NCBI GenBank assembly: GCA_964458125.1
Contig: CAYWHE010000015.1
Location: 1 to 30,951 of the forward strand
Direction: 5' to 3'
Origin: CAYWHE01 sp964458125
Lineage (GTDB): Bacteria > Bacteroidota > Bacteroidia > AKYH767-A > OLB10
DNA length: 30,951 nucleotides
Notes under the pieces: generated by a model
Told to the model about the DNA's origin: nothing
What the model saw: the letters and a program-made list of their open reading frames with translations, nothing else
Databases searched by the model: none
Position numbers and translations under genes: made by a program
Shown here: piece by piece, positions 7,546 through 16,681 of the stretch
How positions within the stretch are numbered: position 1 is the stretch's first letter
Layout: each line of letters begins with the position of its first letter

Positions 7546-9966
7546 ATGAAAAAGTCATTTCTACTGGTCAGTTTATCCATGCTGACGTTGATGATCAATG
7601 GACAGTCCTGTGATCCGAACATCCATTTCAGGACACTGGGAACTTCGGGAAATATTCTTTCCATGCTTTCCAACAGGGTTAATCCCCTCGCTTATGATTC
7701 AACCACGCATTCCCTCGTATTTGTACATCGCAATAACCCGGCCCTTTTCGGAGGCACAACCGGGGATCTGAGATTTGACCGTTCTTCTGACACAGGAAAT
7801 GTCTGGACCAGGGATCTCGGAATATTGAACCCCGGGGTAGCAGCCAATAAAAGCGCCCGGTATCCCCAGGCCGTTATTCATCATCCTTCAAGCGCCACAA
7901 CCTATTCAGGGAATTACCTGCTTTATTATGCACCGACTTCCAATGGTTCCAACTGGAACGGGCATGTTTCCGGTGTTAGAAAACTGAACAATGCCGTTAA
8001 TACCGAGCATTATAACCAGGCCGGAACCGGGCATCCGCTTGTACCCGGAGGATTGTGCAAAGGAGCAGGCAACAATTACTGGACCGTTGATATTTATTTT
8101 GATACTGCTACGGCAACCTATGGTCCGCTTCGAATATTAAAGGGCAACTTCAGCAATGGAGATATTACCTGGAGCCTGAACAATTCACTGACACCCGCAT
8201 ACAATCTCGGTTATGACGGTTTACCCCATGTGGCCGACTGGAACATCGCCTTTGATCCTTCCGGTCAAAAGGGTTGGGCCGTAGTGATTACCCATTTAAC
8301 CGGATCTGCGTACACTTTCAGGCCGGTTTTTTACAAAACGACCAATGGGGGTTCGACCTGGAGCGGGCCATTTGAAATTGATCTTGGAAGCTTTGCATCT
8401 GTAAATGCCATTCTGCCCGGAGGCGCCTACCCGACTTCAGCCTTCCAGGTGGACCTGGCCGTTGATGCATTGGGTCATCCTCATGCCCTGATGCAGATAG
8501 GTTCCAGCGATGGATTGGGATATTCCATTTTAACGTCTAACCAGATGGCCATGTTCGATATCATGTACAATGGCACTACCTGGAAAGCCAATTACCTCTA
8601 TGATTGTTATGCCCTTTCAGGTTATTTTGGAAACGGTGGTCAGAACCTGAGGCATGATACCGAACCGCAGGTATCGAGGTCATTAAACGGTGAAGTCATT
8701 GCCTTTACCTGGACAGATACTTACGGGGCGGTGAGTGCTGCCAATGATTACCCGGATTTATATGGCATGTTTTATTCAGCATCCACCAATAAATACAGTA
8801 CCCTGTATGATTATACATCCTGTTCCTCCAAAGGCGGACAAATTTTGTTGCCCAGGATAGCGCCAACCTTGATCAGTAAGGGCAATGGAAAATACCAGCT
8901 TCCCGTTGTCATGGCTCAGCTGAATGTTTCCGGAAATGAACTGGACCCGGCATCCTATTATTATATCGATGATCTGAATGTTAATGTCTGTGATTTTGCA
9001 ACGTTTTCGGCCACCGCTTCGGCTTCCGGAGCAACGACATTTTGTTCGGGTGACAGCGTGCAGTTAACAGTAAACGGAAGTTATAGTGCCTATTTATGGT
9101 CAAATGGTGCAACCACCGGTAGCATCACCGCAAAGCAAACCGGGTCTTATGTTGTTACGGTAACCAATGGAAATGGATGCCAGGACGCCACACCACCCAT
9201 TGCAGTATACGTGACCGGATTACCGGCCATCACCATTAATGCCGTAGGAAATTTACAGTTTTGTCCAGGAAGCAGTGTACAATTGGTGGCCACCGCCACA
9301 GGCGCCAATAGCTATAAATGGAAAAAGAACGGTGTTGCCATATCGGGCGCTACCAATTCATCCTATACGGCCACCACCGGCGGAACATACACCTGTGTAG
9401 CCACCAATAGCTGTGGAAATAAAACGTCCAATTCCCTGGTGACGACCAAACTGTCTGCACCGACAGCAAGCATCACCCCGGCGGGAACGGTTACCATGTG
9501 CCAGGGCGACACCACTTTGCTGACAGCAAATGCAGTTACCAATGCCACCTATAAATGGCTTAAAAACAATAATCCCGTTTCTGGCGCTACGAATCAGACT
9601 TACAAAGCCGTTCAGCAGGCCACCTATAAGGTTAAGATCACGAAAACAACCACAGGCTGTTCAACCACATCAACAGGTACAACAGTTCAAATTACCTGCA
9701 GGGAGGTACTGCCTGAAACATCGGAAAAAATCAGGCTGTTTCCCAATCCAGCCTCCGGAAAGGTAATACTGGAGGTAAATCCGGAATGGGACAACACCGT
9801 CCTCAGGATATATAATAGTATGGGACAACAAGTGAAAACCCTCAGCATTTTTAAAACGGATCATACCATTCAGTTAGACCTGTCTTCTTTTCCCCGGGGC
9901 ATCTTCCTGGTTCAGGCCGGATCGGCAGAACAATGTTATTTCCAGGAGAGGCTGATCCTGCAATAA
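7546..9966 (+). CDS. Secreted Asp-box / Ig-like protein with T9SS sorting domain
   Basis: 806 residues. A signal peptide (1-20, ending MINGQ-S) is followed by a roughly 450-residue region with two Asp-box motifs of the sialidase/BNR beta-propeller type: SSDTGNVW at 80-87 and TTNGGSTW at 265-272. A propeller with several blades is likely, but no catalytic set (arginine triad, Tyr/Glu pair) is recognisable, so enzyme activity is not claimed. Three Ig-like/PKD-like domains follow (about 490-720), each opening with F/M-C-x-G and carrying a YLW or YKW core strand. The last about 80 residues (IRLFPNPASGKVIL ... CYFQERLILQ) are a T9SS type A sorting domain, so the mature protein is probably on the cell surface or released. 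The gene is monocistronic, with its own promoter and a strong terminator. Confidence 0.85.
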   Translation: MKKSFLLVSLSMLTLMINGQSCDPNIHFRTLGTSGNILSMLSNRVNPLAYDSTTHSLVFVHRNNPALFGGTTGDLRFDRSSDTGNVWTRDLGILNPGVAANKSARYPQAVIHHPSSATTYSGNYLLYYAPTSNGSNWNGHVSGVRKLNNAVNTEHYNQAGTGHPLVPGGLCKGAGNNYWTVDIYFDTATATYGPLRILKGNFSNGDITWSLNNSLTPAYNLGYDGLPHVADWNIAFDPSGQKGWAVVITHLTGSAYTFRPVFYKTTNGGSTWSGPFEIDLGSFASVNAILPGGAYPTSAFQVDLAVDALGHPHALMQIGSSDGLGYSILTSNQMAMFDIMYNGTTWKANYLYDCYALSGYFGNGGQNLRHDTEPQVSRSLNGEVIAFTWTDTYGAVSAANDYPDLYGMFYSASTNKYSTLYDYTSCSSKGGQILLPRIAPTLISKGNGKYQLPVVMAQLNVSGNELDPASYYYIDDLNVNVCDFATFSATASASGATTFCSGDSVQLTVNGSYSAYLWSNGATTGSITAKQTGSYVVTVTNGNGCQDATPPIAVYVTGLPAITINAVGNLQFCPGSSVQLVATATGANSYKWKKNGVAISGATNSSYTATTGGTYTCVATNSCGNKTSNSLVTTKLSAPTASITPAGTVTMCQGDTTLLTANAVTNATYKWLKNNNPVSGATNQTYKAVQQATYKVKITKTTTGCSTTSTGTTVQITCREVLPETSEKIRLFPNPASGKVILEVNPEWDNTVLRIYNSMGQQVKTLSIFKTDHTIQLDLSSFPRGIFLVQAGSAEQCYFQERLILQ

Positions 9967-9994
9967 CAAGTAAGACATTTCTGTTGCCATTGAG

Positions 9995-10036
9995 AAATAA
10001 GTCACTGATCCGGGCAGGATCAGTGACTTATTTGTT
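9995..10036 (+). terminator. Strong intrinsic terminator after the 7546 gene
   Basis: A perfect 17-base-pair inverted repeat (9995-10011 and 10017-10033) with a 5-base loop is followed by a short T-rich tract (GTTTTTG). It lies 29 bases after the stop codon at 9966, which is the expected place. Confidence 0.85.
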
Positions 10037-10040
10037 TTTG

Positions 10041-10682
10041 GACTTTGCAGGATTAACAAGTCAAAATAACAACCGCCAGAGCTTTTCAGAATAATGCCGG
10101 TTGTATGGACTAAATTATAATTGAGCCCGAGGGGTCATCCGTCAGGGATGGGAATGCGGGATTGAAATCCATTCATGGGATTGAAAAATAAAGATTGACT
10201 CCGGAAGCTCATATGTTTTTAATAAAAAAAATAATCATGCCTCAGTAGGATAAATGTTTTTCATGCGATGGAAAAAAGGAATTCCGTCTACCCGATTCTA
10301 TTAAATTTTTTACCATAAACGGTAACCGGTTTATATAGCAGTTTTCCGACCCTGTCCGGAATAAAATTTTGTTTATGGGAGTTTTTTTCATTAAAAAAGG
10401 GATTGGGTGAAGTAAGATATTTATGGGTTAAATAAGTTTTATGGTTGGTAAAGGCAATTTTTTGATGGGTGAACGTTCTGTTTCTCCGCAGAACATAATT
10501 TTTTTTAATTGAAATTCAATGACATACATCATATAATTTCATAACACATTGCAGATGTTGATTTTAAATTTACATTTGAACGCGATGTAAGGTTTTATCC
10601 GAATGAGATAAAAGGGAACAACAGAATTAAATACTGAATTTTAAAGTAAGATTAAAAGTAAACCATAAATTAAAAAATACAA
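10041..10682. other. AT-rich non-coding stretch upstream of the giant secreted-protein gene
   Basis: About 640 bases without a supported gene on either strand; no tRNA, rRNA or riboswitch was recognised. It is visibly richer in A/T runs than its flanks. It holds the promoter at 10548-10578, a small repeat of ten bases (GGGATTGAAA at 10158 and 10177), and a weak 6-bp hairpin at 10475-10494 before a T8 run. The stretch may contain further regulatory sites for the large gene, but none can be assigned. Confidence 0.5.
10548..10578 (+). promoter_or_regulatory. Bacteroidota promoter for the giant secreted-protein gene
   Basis: ATTG at 10548-10551 and TACATTTG at 10571-10578 are exactly 19 bases apart; the -7 box matches TAnnTTTG at all six defined positions and the -33 element at three of four. 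The ATG at 10683 is 104 bases beyond the box, so a leader of nearly 100 bases is predicted. Confidence 0.55.
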
Positions 10683-13600
10683 ATGACTTCAAACTCTTTA
10701 AAAATCGCCAACTGGCACTTATTGGCAATTTGCATCATGCTGGCACTGGCAGCATTCTTTATCAAGCCGGCCATGGGGCAAACGTATGCACCGTTAAGCT
10801 ATTGGACCTTTGAAAACTCCGTATCCTTAAAAGACTCCATGAACGTCTATAACCTGGATCCGAATTACTACCAGGGCACCTATGCAATAAACAATAATTC
10901 TCCCGGTGTTGGTGTTGGAAAATATCTTACCCTGAATACGACGACTACCAGTTTGGTGAAGGCCGGCGTTTTTGGAATTGACTCTTCCTTTACGGTGGAG
11001 TTTTTATTCCGGCCCGGACAGGGATTTAATGCCACCAATTTTTTTGGACGATTTGACGGAGCCATCGGGGCCAGGATGGAATATCCGGCCATTACCTTCT
11101 ATACCACCTGTACCGGAACTTCCGGGGGGCAGGTGTATGATGAGATGAGGGTTGATCTGAATGGTATAGGTAAAAAGGACTATGGTTATTATGTGGATGG
11201 CAACTGGCACCACTTTGTTTTCAGGTACAGCGCAAACACCGGTGTGAAAGAAATTTGGATTGACGGCAGTTGCCCGTCCGGGTTCTCCAAAACTACGGCA
11301 ACGGGTTATTTTGTCAATACCCAGGCTGTGCAACGGGATTTCTATTTTAACTCTTCAGCCAATTACCTGAAGTACTTTGGAGATATGGATGAAATGGCAA
11401 TTTATAAATATTCCCTCCATCCGAATATGATTTACAAACATTACCAGAATGCCATCCTCAACCACCAGCATTACAGTTTTACCTGGACCACGACCACACC
11501 TCCTGCCGCCGGTCCGACCACTGCCGGGTTAAACATTGTCGAATTTGCCCCCGGCCACCCGAATTACACGGTCAGCGCTGTCGATCAGTTAAAGACCTTT
11601 CCAACTCCTCGGTATAAACCGGGTCATAGCCTGCAGCCGAATTTCAGCTGGATGGACCAGGCTTATTTCGGGAGCTGGCAGCAGCCCGGAGTCTCCTATG
11701 CCCAGGCCGTTGCCAACAGCCTGTCCATCAACATGGAACTGGCGAGATATTTCAATTTTAACCTGCCTGCTTCTCAAAACACTTCCGGGTATCAATATTA
11801 TAATGATACCACGAAATTTTCAGGAGCCTGGGTTAAACAATGCAATCAGAATCCCCAATACCCCTGTGCGGCCATTACCTTCTGGGCCCAACTGAATCCA
11901 ACCGTTATCGGTAAGCCATCCTCCGGACCATACATCTGGTCATCCAACCTGCCTGTTAACCATTATCTCCGTAATTCCAGCGGACAGTTCCTGGATCCTT
12001 CGGGCAATGTGACCGGCTCCAAATACTGGAGCCCCGCAGCGCCAAATGATTCACTCGTATATGATGGACTGACGCAGAAATTTTACCTGCAATCCCTGTT
12101 AAGTTCCCTGACTCGTCCCCTGAATTATCTGAACGATAACGGCGAAACCTATCCGTTCGTGACCCAGTATGCTGCAAATTTTGATCCGGCCGTGGTGGCG
12201 CAAAAAAATGCCAGCGGTATGGATTGGTCAACTTATCTGGGCAACCGTAAGAAGAATGCATGCCTGACCTACCGCAACCAGTTCATGACCACCCTTTCCG
12301 GGCTGGCTAACACGAAATATTCCGAATACCAGATATGCGGACAACCCACCTGGAGCCATAAATACAGTGAAACACGAAGCATTCAGACACCTATCAACGG
12401 CACCTATTATTCCACACCGGATTTCTATGTCCGTTACCCGAACAACTGGCGCTACTGGCAGTCCGCCTGGCACGGATGGCAGTGGATTGTGGATTCCAGG
12501 AATTATGAGATTCCCCTGGGGGATAAATATTTCTCCCCGTTTGTGGCTCCCGGATGGGATAACAACGAAGAGAACAATGTGCGTCCGGCCCAGTACCTCG
12601 GCCTGCTGAAATGCCTGTCGATGGTGGGAGCCGAGTTTTTCTACCCCGGGTTCTTCAGCCTGAATGCACCCTATGCCGATCCAAGAGGATATGCCTGGCA
12701 GGCCGTTATGCCGGCCTATGCACAGGGACTCACCAGCAGGTATGAAGACCTGTTCCGCAATGGCTATGTGATGAATGGAGACATCCCCAATGATTACATT
12801 AATCCGACTTTTCCGGGATATACCTTTAAGTGCGGTGATCTGCGTAAACTGATCCTGGTTCGCAAATCCAACACCGGCAACCGTTACGTCATTTCCGGAA
12901 CGATACAGCCCAACAACAGCATGATTGGTGGAGCCGAACTCGAAGGTAATACCTACATCACCCTCGATGGCCAGACCGTTAAATTCAAGGTGAGAAGACA
13001 GGGCAGCACCTATATCTATGATAACACCAACCCTTCAGCCCCCGTCTTTTACCAGCTGGATGAATGGCATGAAAATAAACATCCTTACCTGTGGACAAAG
13101 GACTTTAATATGGAGGCCGAACTATTCGATAATACCAATGCCAATGCTGTGATTAAAACAGGGGTTCCGAACGGTACGGCTGCCGGTGACTTCACCACCT
13201 TCACCACGCGGGTTACCTTTAACGCTGTATCCTCTCTCGTATATAACTTCATTCCCCGCGGAACCACTCCTGTTACCTATTACCTGTGGATCAGGATGCG
13301 GAGCAAAGACGGAACGGCCACCGGGGTGAACACTCAGCTGGATAACGGCACCACCCAGTTGATGGATTGTGTGAAAGACACCACCTGGACCTGGTACCGG
13401 TTTAATGCATCCACGCAGCAGGCCATATCCTATGCCAGCCTTTCCCTGCAGAACCATACCCTTACCCTCACGCCTACCAATACCAAACTGGAGATCGATA
13501 AAATCACCATTTCCACGAGCAACACCACTTATTCCGGTGTGGTGAATCCCTGTTCCGGTGCCGTGGCCACGATTACGGCCGGCGGTCCGACAACATTCTG

Positions 13601-16532
13601 CCAGGGCGGAACAGTCACGCTTACCGCGAATGCCGGCACGGCTTATGCCTGGAGCAACGGGGCCAACACGCAGTCGATCACCGTCAGCACATCCGGAACC
13701 TATACGGTTACCGTTACTACCGCACTGGGCACTGCCACCTCTTCACCGGTTACCATTACGGTGAACGCCCTTCCTGCAGCCACCATCACCGCCAACGGAT
13801 CCACGAGTATCTGCCAGGGCAGCACGGTAACCCTGACGGCCAGCAGCGGAACCTCGTACCTCTGGTCTAATGGCGCTACTACCCAGGCTATCACCACCGG
13901 CTCCCAGGGCTCTTACAATGTCCGGGTGACCAGTTCCAGCGGTTGTTCCAAGACATCTTCCAATACTAACGTTACCGTGAATGCCTTGCCTACAGCCACC
14001 ATTACAACCGGCGGGCCGACCACGTTCTGTTCCGGTGGCAGCGTAAACCTGACCGCCAGCAGCGGTTCCAGTTACCTGTGGACACCGGGGAGTGCAACTA
14101 CGCAAACGATCAATGTCACCAGTGCCGGAAGCTATTCCGTGAAAGTGACGAATGCCGCCGGATGCTCGGCCAATTCGGCCAACACCACGGTGACGGTGAA
14201 CGCCCTTCCCACAGCCACCATCACAGCAAACGGCCCGACCACCTTCGCTCCCGGTGGCAGTGTAACGCTTACGGCGTCATCCGGCAGCAGTTACCTGTGG
14301 TTACCCGGAAACCAGACGTCTCAGTCCATCACGGTGACCACTTCAGGCACGTATACGGTAAGAGTTACCAATAGCAGCGGATGCTCCAAAACGTCAGCCG
14401 GCACCGTGGTTACGGTTACCACCGGTACGGCAACCATTACAGCCAGCGGCCCCCTGACCTTCTGCCAGGGCGGATCGGTTACCCTGACAGCCAGCAGCGG
14501 CACTTCCTACCTCTGGTCAACCGGAGCCACCACGCAGGCCATTTCCGTGACTACCTCGGGTACATACTCCTGTACCGTGGGCGGATCGGGCACAGCCCCT
14601 GCCAAAATCATTACGGTGAATGCTCTTCCGACAGCGACCATCACTGCCAACGGCCCGACCAGCATATGCCAGGGCAGTACGGTCACCCTTACCTCCAGCA
14701 GCGGCACTTCCTATCTCTGGTCTAATGGCGCAACCACCCAGGCCATCACCACCGGGTCGCAGGGATCGTATAGCGTCCGGGTTACAAACTCCAGCGGATG
14801 CTCCAAAACATCTTCCAATACGAATGTGATCGTGAACGCACTCCCGACAGCCACCATCACGGCCGGTGGTTCCACAACCTTCTGTTCCGGCGGAAGCGTA
14901 AATCTTACCGCCAGCAGCGGAAGCAGTTACCTGTGGACACCCGGTAATCAGACATCCCAGACCATCAATGTGACCAGCGGAGGCGCCTATTCGGTAAAAG
15001 TAACCAATGCCAGCGGCTGTTCAGCCAATTCGGTAAACACCACGGTAACCGTAAATGCCCTGCCCACGGCAACCATTACTGCAAGCGGGCCCACTACATT
15101 TACACCGGGCGGAAGTGTTATTTTAACATCTTCAGCGGGTTCCGGTTACCTCTGGTCACCGGGTAACCAGACTACCCAGTCCATTACCGTTACTACATCA
15201 GGAACCTATACCGTGCGGGTTACCAACAGCAACGGATGCACCAAAATTTCGGCAGGCACGGTTGTAACGGTAACGAGCGGTGGCGCCACAATCTCAGCCA
15301 GCGGACCCCTGACCTTCTGCCAGGGAGGATCTGTTACACTAACCGCCAGCACGGGCACTTCCTACCTCTGGTCAAACGGAGCTATTACCAAATCGATTAC
15401 CGTTACGGCATCAGGCAGTTACTCCTGCGTAATTGGTGGTGTAGGAACGGCTCCCGCCCAGGTTGTTACAGTCAATGCTTTACCAACGGCCACCATCACA
15501 GCCGGCGGAGCCACTACCTTCTGTTCCGGGGGTAGTGTAACCCTCACCTCCAGTGCTGGCAGCAGCTACCTGTGGTCGCCAGGCAACCAGACCACACCAA
15601 GTATCCAGGCTTCTTCCTCGGGAAGCTATACCGTCCGGGTTACCGGATCCAATGGTTGTTCCAAGACCTCTTCTCCGGTATCGGTAACGGCCACTCCCGT
15701 TCCAAATGCAACCATAACCGCTTCAGGGCCCACCACCTTCTGTACCGGAGGAAGTGTAACCCTGACGGCCGGTGGAGGAACCTCCTACATCTGGCATCCG
15801 AACGGTCAGTCCGCATCGGCTATATTCATTCAAAGTTCCGGCTCATTTTCCGTAACGGCATATAACGGATCCTGTTCGGCAACTTCCCAAGCAACGGTGG
15901 TTACCGTGACAAACTGTACGGCCTGCCCTGTACCAACAGGATTAACCACCACCGGAATCACCACCTCCAGAGCAACCCTGAACTGGCCGGTTAGTGTAAT
16001 TGCTGACACCTTTGAAGTCAAACTGCAAAACACCTATACCGGAGGAATTGCATCCGGGAAATTTTTGGGCTCTGTACATAGCGTGACAGCAACGGGGTTA
16101 TCTGCAGGGAGGACCTACAACTGGTGGGTGCGCTCTATTTGCGGTGGCACTACAACAGCCTGGAGCGCTACGGCAGCGTTCACCACACCGCTGTTTCGTA
16201 CCTCTGCAGATGATGAACCGCTGAATGAGCCTTTTGCAGTTACGGATATCATCCGCCAGGATCAACAGGTTTCCGGAATCCAGACAATTGTCGATTTGTA
16301 TCCGAATCCGGCGGGAGGACAAGTCACCCTGTTCATCAATACCCCGGATGATTCGAAATATGTCATGGAACTGATGGACTATACCGGAAAGCGTGTCCTG
16401 ATAAATCAATACAACTGTCTGGCCGGGCCCAACTCATTCCCTATGTCCCTGGAGGCACTACCCAAAGGAATTTATTTCCTCAGGCTGGTGTCAGGTTCAT
16501 TTATTGAGAATAAAAAACTGATCCTGCAATAA
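10683..16532 (+). CDS. Giant (1949 aa) secreted LamG / hydrolase-like / Ig-repeat protein with T9SS sorting domain
   Basis: Domain order: signal peptide (1-32, ending AMG-Q); LamG/concanavalin-like sandwich (about 35-255, ending with the typical GDMDEMAIYKYSLHPN); a roughly 440-residue globular region (about 280-720) rich in Trp/Tyr/Asn, with acidic motifs NDNGETYPF (D485, E488) and GWDNNEENN (D626, E629, E630), resembling a TIM-barrel glycosidase but not assigned to a family; a beta-rich region (about 720-955) that looks like a carbohydrate-binding module; 11 tandem Ig-like domains (962-1746); an FN3 domain (about 1747-1836, CPVPTGLTTTGITTSRATLN); and a T9SS type A sorting domain (about 1868-1949, VDLYPNPAGGQVTL ... 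IENKKLILQ). This suggests surface display of a polysaccharide-acting or binding head on a long Ig stalk. It has its own promoter and terminator. Enzyme activity is inference. Confidence 0.88.
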   Translation: MTSNSLKIANWHLLAICIMLALAAFFIKPAMGQTYAPLSYWTFENSVSLKDSMNVYNLDPNYYQGTYAINNNSPGVGVGKYLTLNTTTTSLVKAGVFGIDSSFTVEFLFRPGQGFNATNFFGRFDGAIGARMEYPAITFYTTCTGTSGGQVYDEMRVDLNGIGKKDYGYYVDGNWHHFVFRYSANTGVKEIWIDGSCPSGFSKTTATGYFVNTQAVQRDFYFNSSANYLKYFGDMDEMAIYKYSLHPNMIYKHYQNAILNHQHYSFTWTTTTPPAAGPTTAGLNIVEFAPGHPNYTVSAVDQLKTFPTPRYKPGHSLQPNFSWMDQAYFGSWQQPGVSYAQAVANSLSINMELARYFNFNLPASQNTSGYQYYNDTTKFSGAWVKQCNQNPQYPCAAITFWAQLNPTVIGKPSSGPYIWSSNLPVNHYLRNSSGQFLDPSGNVTGSKYWSPAAPNDSLVYDGLTQKFYLQSLLSSLTRPLNYLNDNGETYPFVTQYAANFDPAVVAQKNASGMDWSTYLGNRKKNACLTYRNQFMTTLSGLANTKYSEYQICGQPTWSHKYSETRSIQTPINGTYYSTPDFYVRYPNNWRYWQSAWHGWQWIVDSRNYEIPLGDKYFSPFVAPGWDNNEENNVRPAQYLGLLKCLSMVGAEFFYPGFFSLNAPYADPRGYAWQAVMPAYAQGLTSRYEDLFRNGYVMNGDIPNDYINPTFPGYTFKCGDLRKLILVRKSNTGNRYVISGTIQPNNSMIGGAELEGNTYITLDGQTVKFKVRRQGSTYIYDNTNPSAPVFYQLDEWHENKHPYLWTKDFNMEAELFDNTNANAVIKTGVPNGTAAGDFTTFTTRVTFNAVSSLVYNFIPRGTTPVTYYLWIRMRSKDGTATGVNTQLDNGTTQLMDCVKDTTWTWYRFNASTQQAISYASLSLQNHTLTLTPTNTKLEIDKITISTSNTTYSGVVNPCSGAVATITAGGPTTFCQGGTVTLTANAGTAYAWSNGANTQSITVSTSGTYTVTVTTALGTATSSPVTITVNALPAATITANGSTSICQGSTVTLTASSGTSYLWSNGATTQAITTGSQGSYNVRVTSSSGCSKTSSNTNVTVNALPTATITTGGPTTFCSGGSVNLTASSGSSYLWTPGSATTQTINVTSAGSYSVKVTNAAGCSANSANTTVTVNALPTATITANGPTTFAPGGSVTLTASSGSSYLWLPGNQTSQSITVTTSGTYTVRVTNSSGCSKTSAGTVVTVTTGTATITASGPLTFCQGGSVTLTASSGTSYLWSTGATTQAISVTTSGTYSCTVGGSGTAPAKIITVNALPTATITANGPTSICQGSTVTLTSSSGTSYLWSNGATTQAITTGSQGSYSVRVTNSSGCSKTSSNTNVIVNALPTATITAGGSTTFCSGGSVNLTASSGSSYLWTPGNQTSQTINVTSGGAYSVKVTNASGCSANSVNTTVTVNALPTATITASGPTTFTPGGSVILTSSAGSGYLWSPGNQTTQSITVTTSGTYTVRVTNSNGCTKISAGTVVTVTSGGATISASGPLTFCQGGSVTLTASTGTSYLWSNGAITKSITVTASGSYSCVIGGVGTAPAQVVTVNALPTATITAGGATTFCSGGSVTLTSSAGSSYLWSPGNQTTPSIQASSSGSYTVRVTGSNGCSKTSSPVSVTATPVPNATITASGPTTFCTGGSVTLTAGGGTSYIWHPNGQSASAIFIQSSGSFSVTAYNGSCSATSQATVVTVTNCTACPVPTGLTTTGITTSRATLNWPVSVIADTFEVKLQNTYTGGIASGKFLGSVHSVTATGLSAGRTYNWWVRSICGGTTTAWSATAAFTTPLFRTSADDEPLNEPFAVTDIIRQDQQVSGIQTIVDLYPNPAGGQVTLFINTPDDSKYVMELMDYTGKRVLINQYNCLAGPNSFPMSLEALPKGIYFLRLVSGSFIENKKLILQ
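13779..14633 (+). repeat. Four-domain super-repeat, copy 1
   Basis: Ig-like units 2-5 (residues 1033-1317). Each matches, in order, units 6-9 of the following copy better than its own neighbours do: ICQGSTVTLT, FCSGGSVNLT, FAPGGSVTLT and PLTFCQGGSVTLT openings recur. Length is exactly 855 bases. Confidence 0.85.
14634..15488 (+). repeat. Four-domain super-repeat, copy 2
   Basis: Ig-like units 6-9 (residues 1318-1602), also exactly 855 bases and directly abutting copy 1. Many differences between copies are at third codon positions while the protein is nearly unchanged, so the duplication is not very recent. Confidence 0.85.
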
Positions 16533-16551
16533 TTAAGTTTTTTGTATTGGT

Positions 16552-16591
16552 AACGGATTGAGACGCTCAGCAGTCTCAATCCGTTTTTTTT
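16552..16591 (+). terminator. Intrinsic terminator after the giant gene
   Basis: A perfect 13-base-pair stem (16552-16564 and 16573-16585) with an 8-base loop is followed by a run of T to 16591. It begins 20 bases after the stop codon at 16532. Confidence 0.9.
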
Positions 16592-16634
16592 AAATGAAAT
16601 TATTTTTTAGGGACGATTCAGCTATCATGATTTT

Positions 16635-16665
16635 TTTGAGTTCTGATGATAAACCTGTAGGTTTG
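16635..16665 (+). promoter_or_regulatory. Textbook Bacteroidota promoter for the IPExxxVDY-pyk-M42 operon
   Basis: TTTG at 16635-16638, a 19-base spacer, and TAGGTTTG at 16658-16665 match both elements at every defined base. The first ATG is at 16682, so transcription should begin about ten bases before it and the leader is very short. The terminator at 16552-16591 separates it from the gene before. Confidence 0.7.
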
Positions 16666-16681
16666 AAAGTTGAATTAACCC

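Larger units (their letters stand above)
13566..15920 (+). repeat. Array of 11 tandem Ig-like domain repeats (coding)
   Basis: Eleven units of about 68-73 residues, each opening with ATI(T/S)A, then a T-F/I-C-x-G-G turn, a YLW core strand, and usually a closing V-x-V-N-A-L-P linker. In units 4 and 8 the first cysteine is replaced (FAPGG, FTPGG), so a disulfide with the later G-C-S/T cysteine cannot form there. Units 5 and 9 have a different end (a C-T/V-x-G-G type strand). Confidence 0.9.

Noticed and set aside
10475..10505. Hairpin GTTCTG/CAGAAC followed by a T8 run, resembling a terminator
   Set aside because: The stem is only 6 bp with an 8-base loop and does not follow any gene; it lies in the non-coding stretch. 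Too weak to call.
13566..15920. Regular repeats that could be taken for a CRISPR or satellite array
   Set aside because: The period is about 210-219 bases, in frame inside one open reading frame, and the translated units are clear Ig-like domains. There are no short identical repeats with unique spacers.
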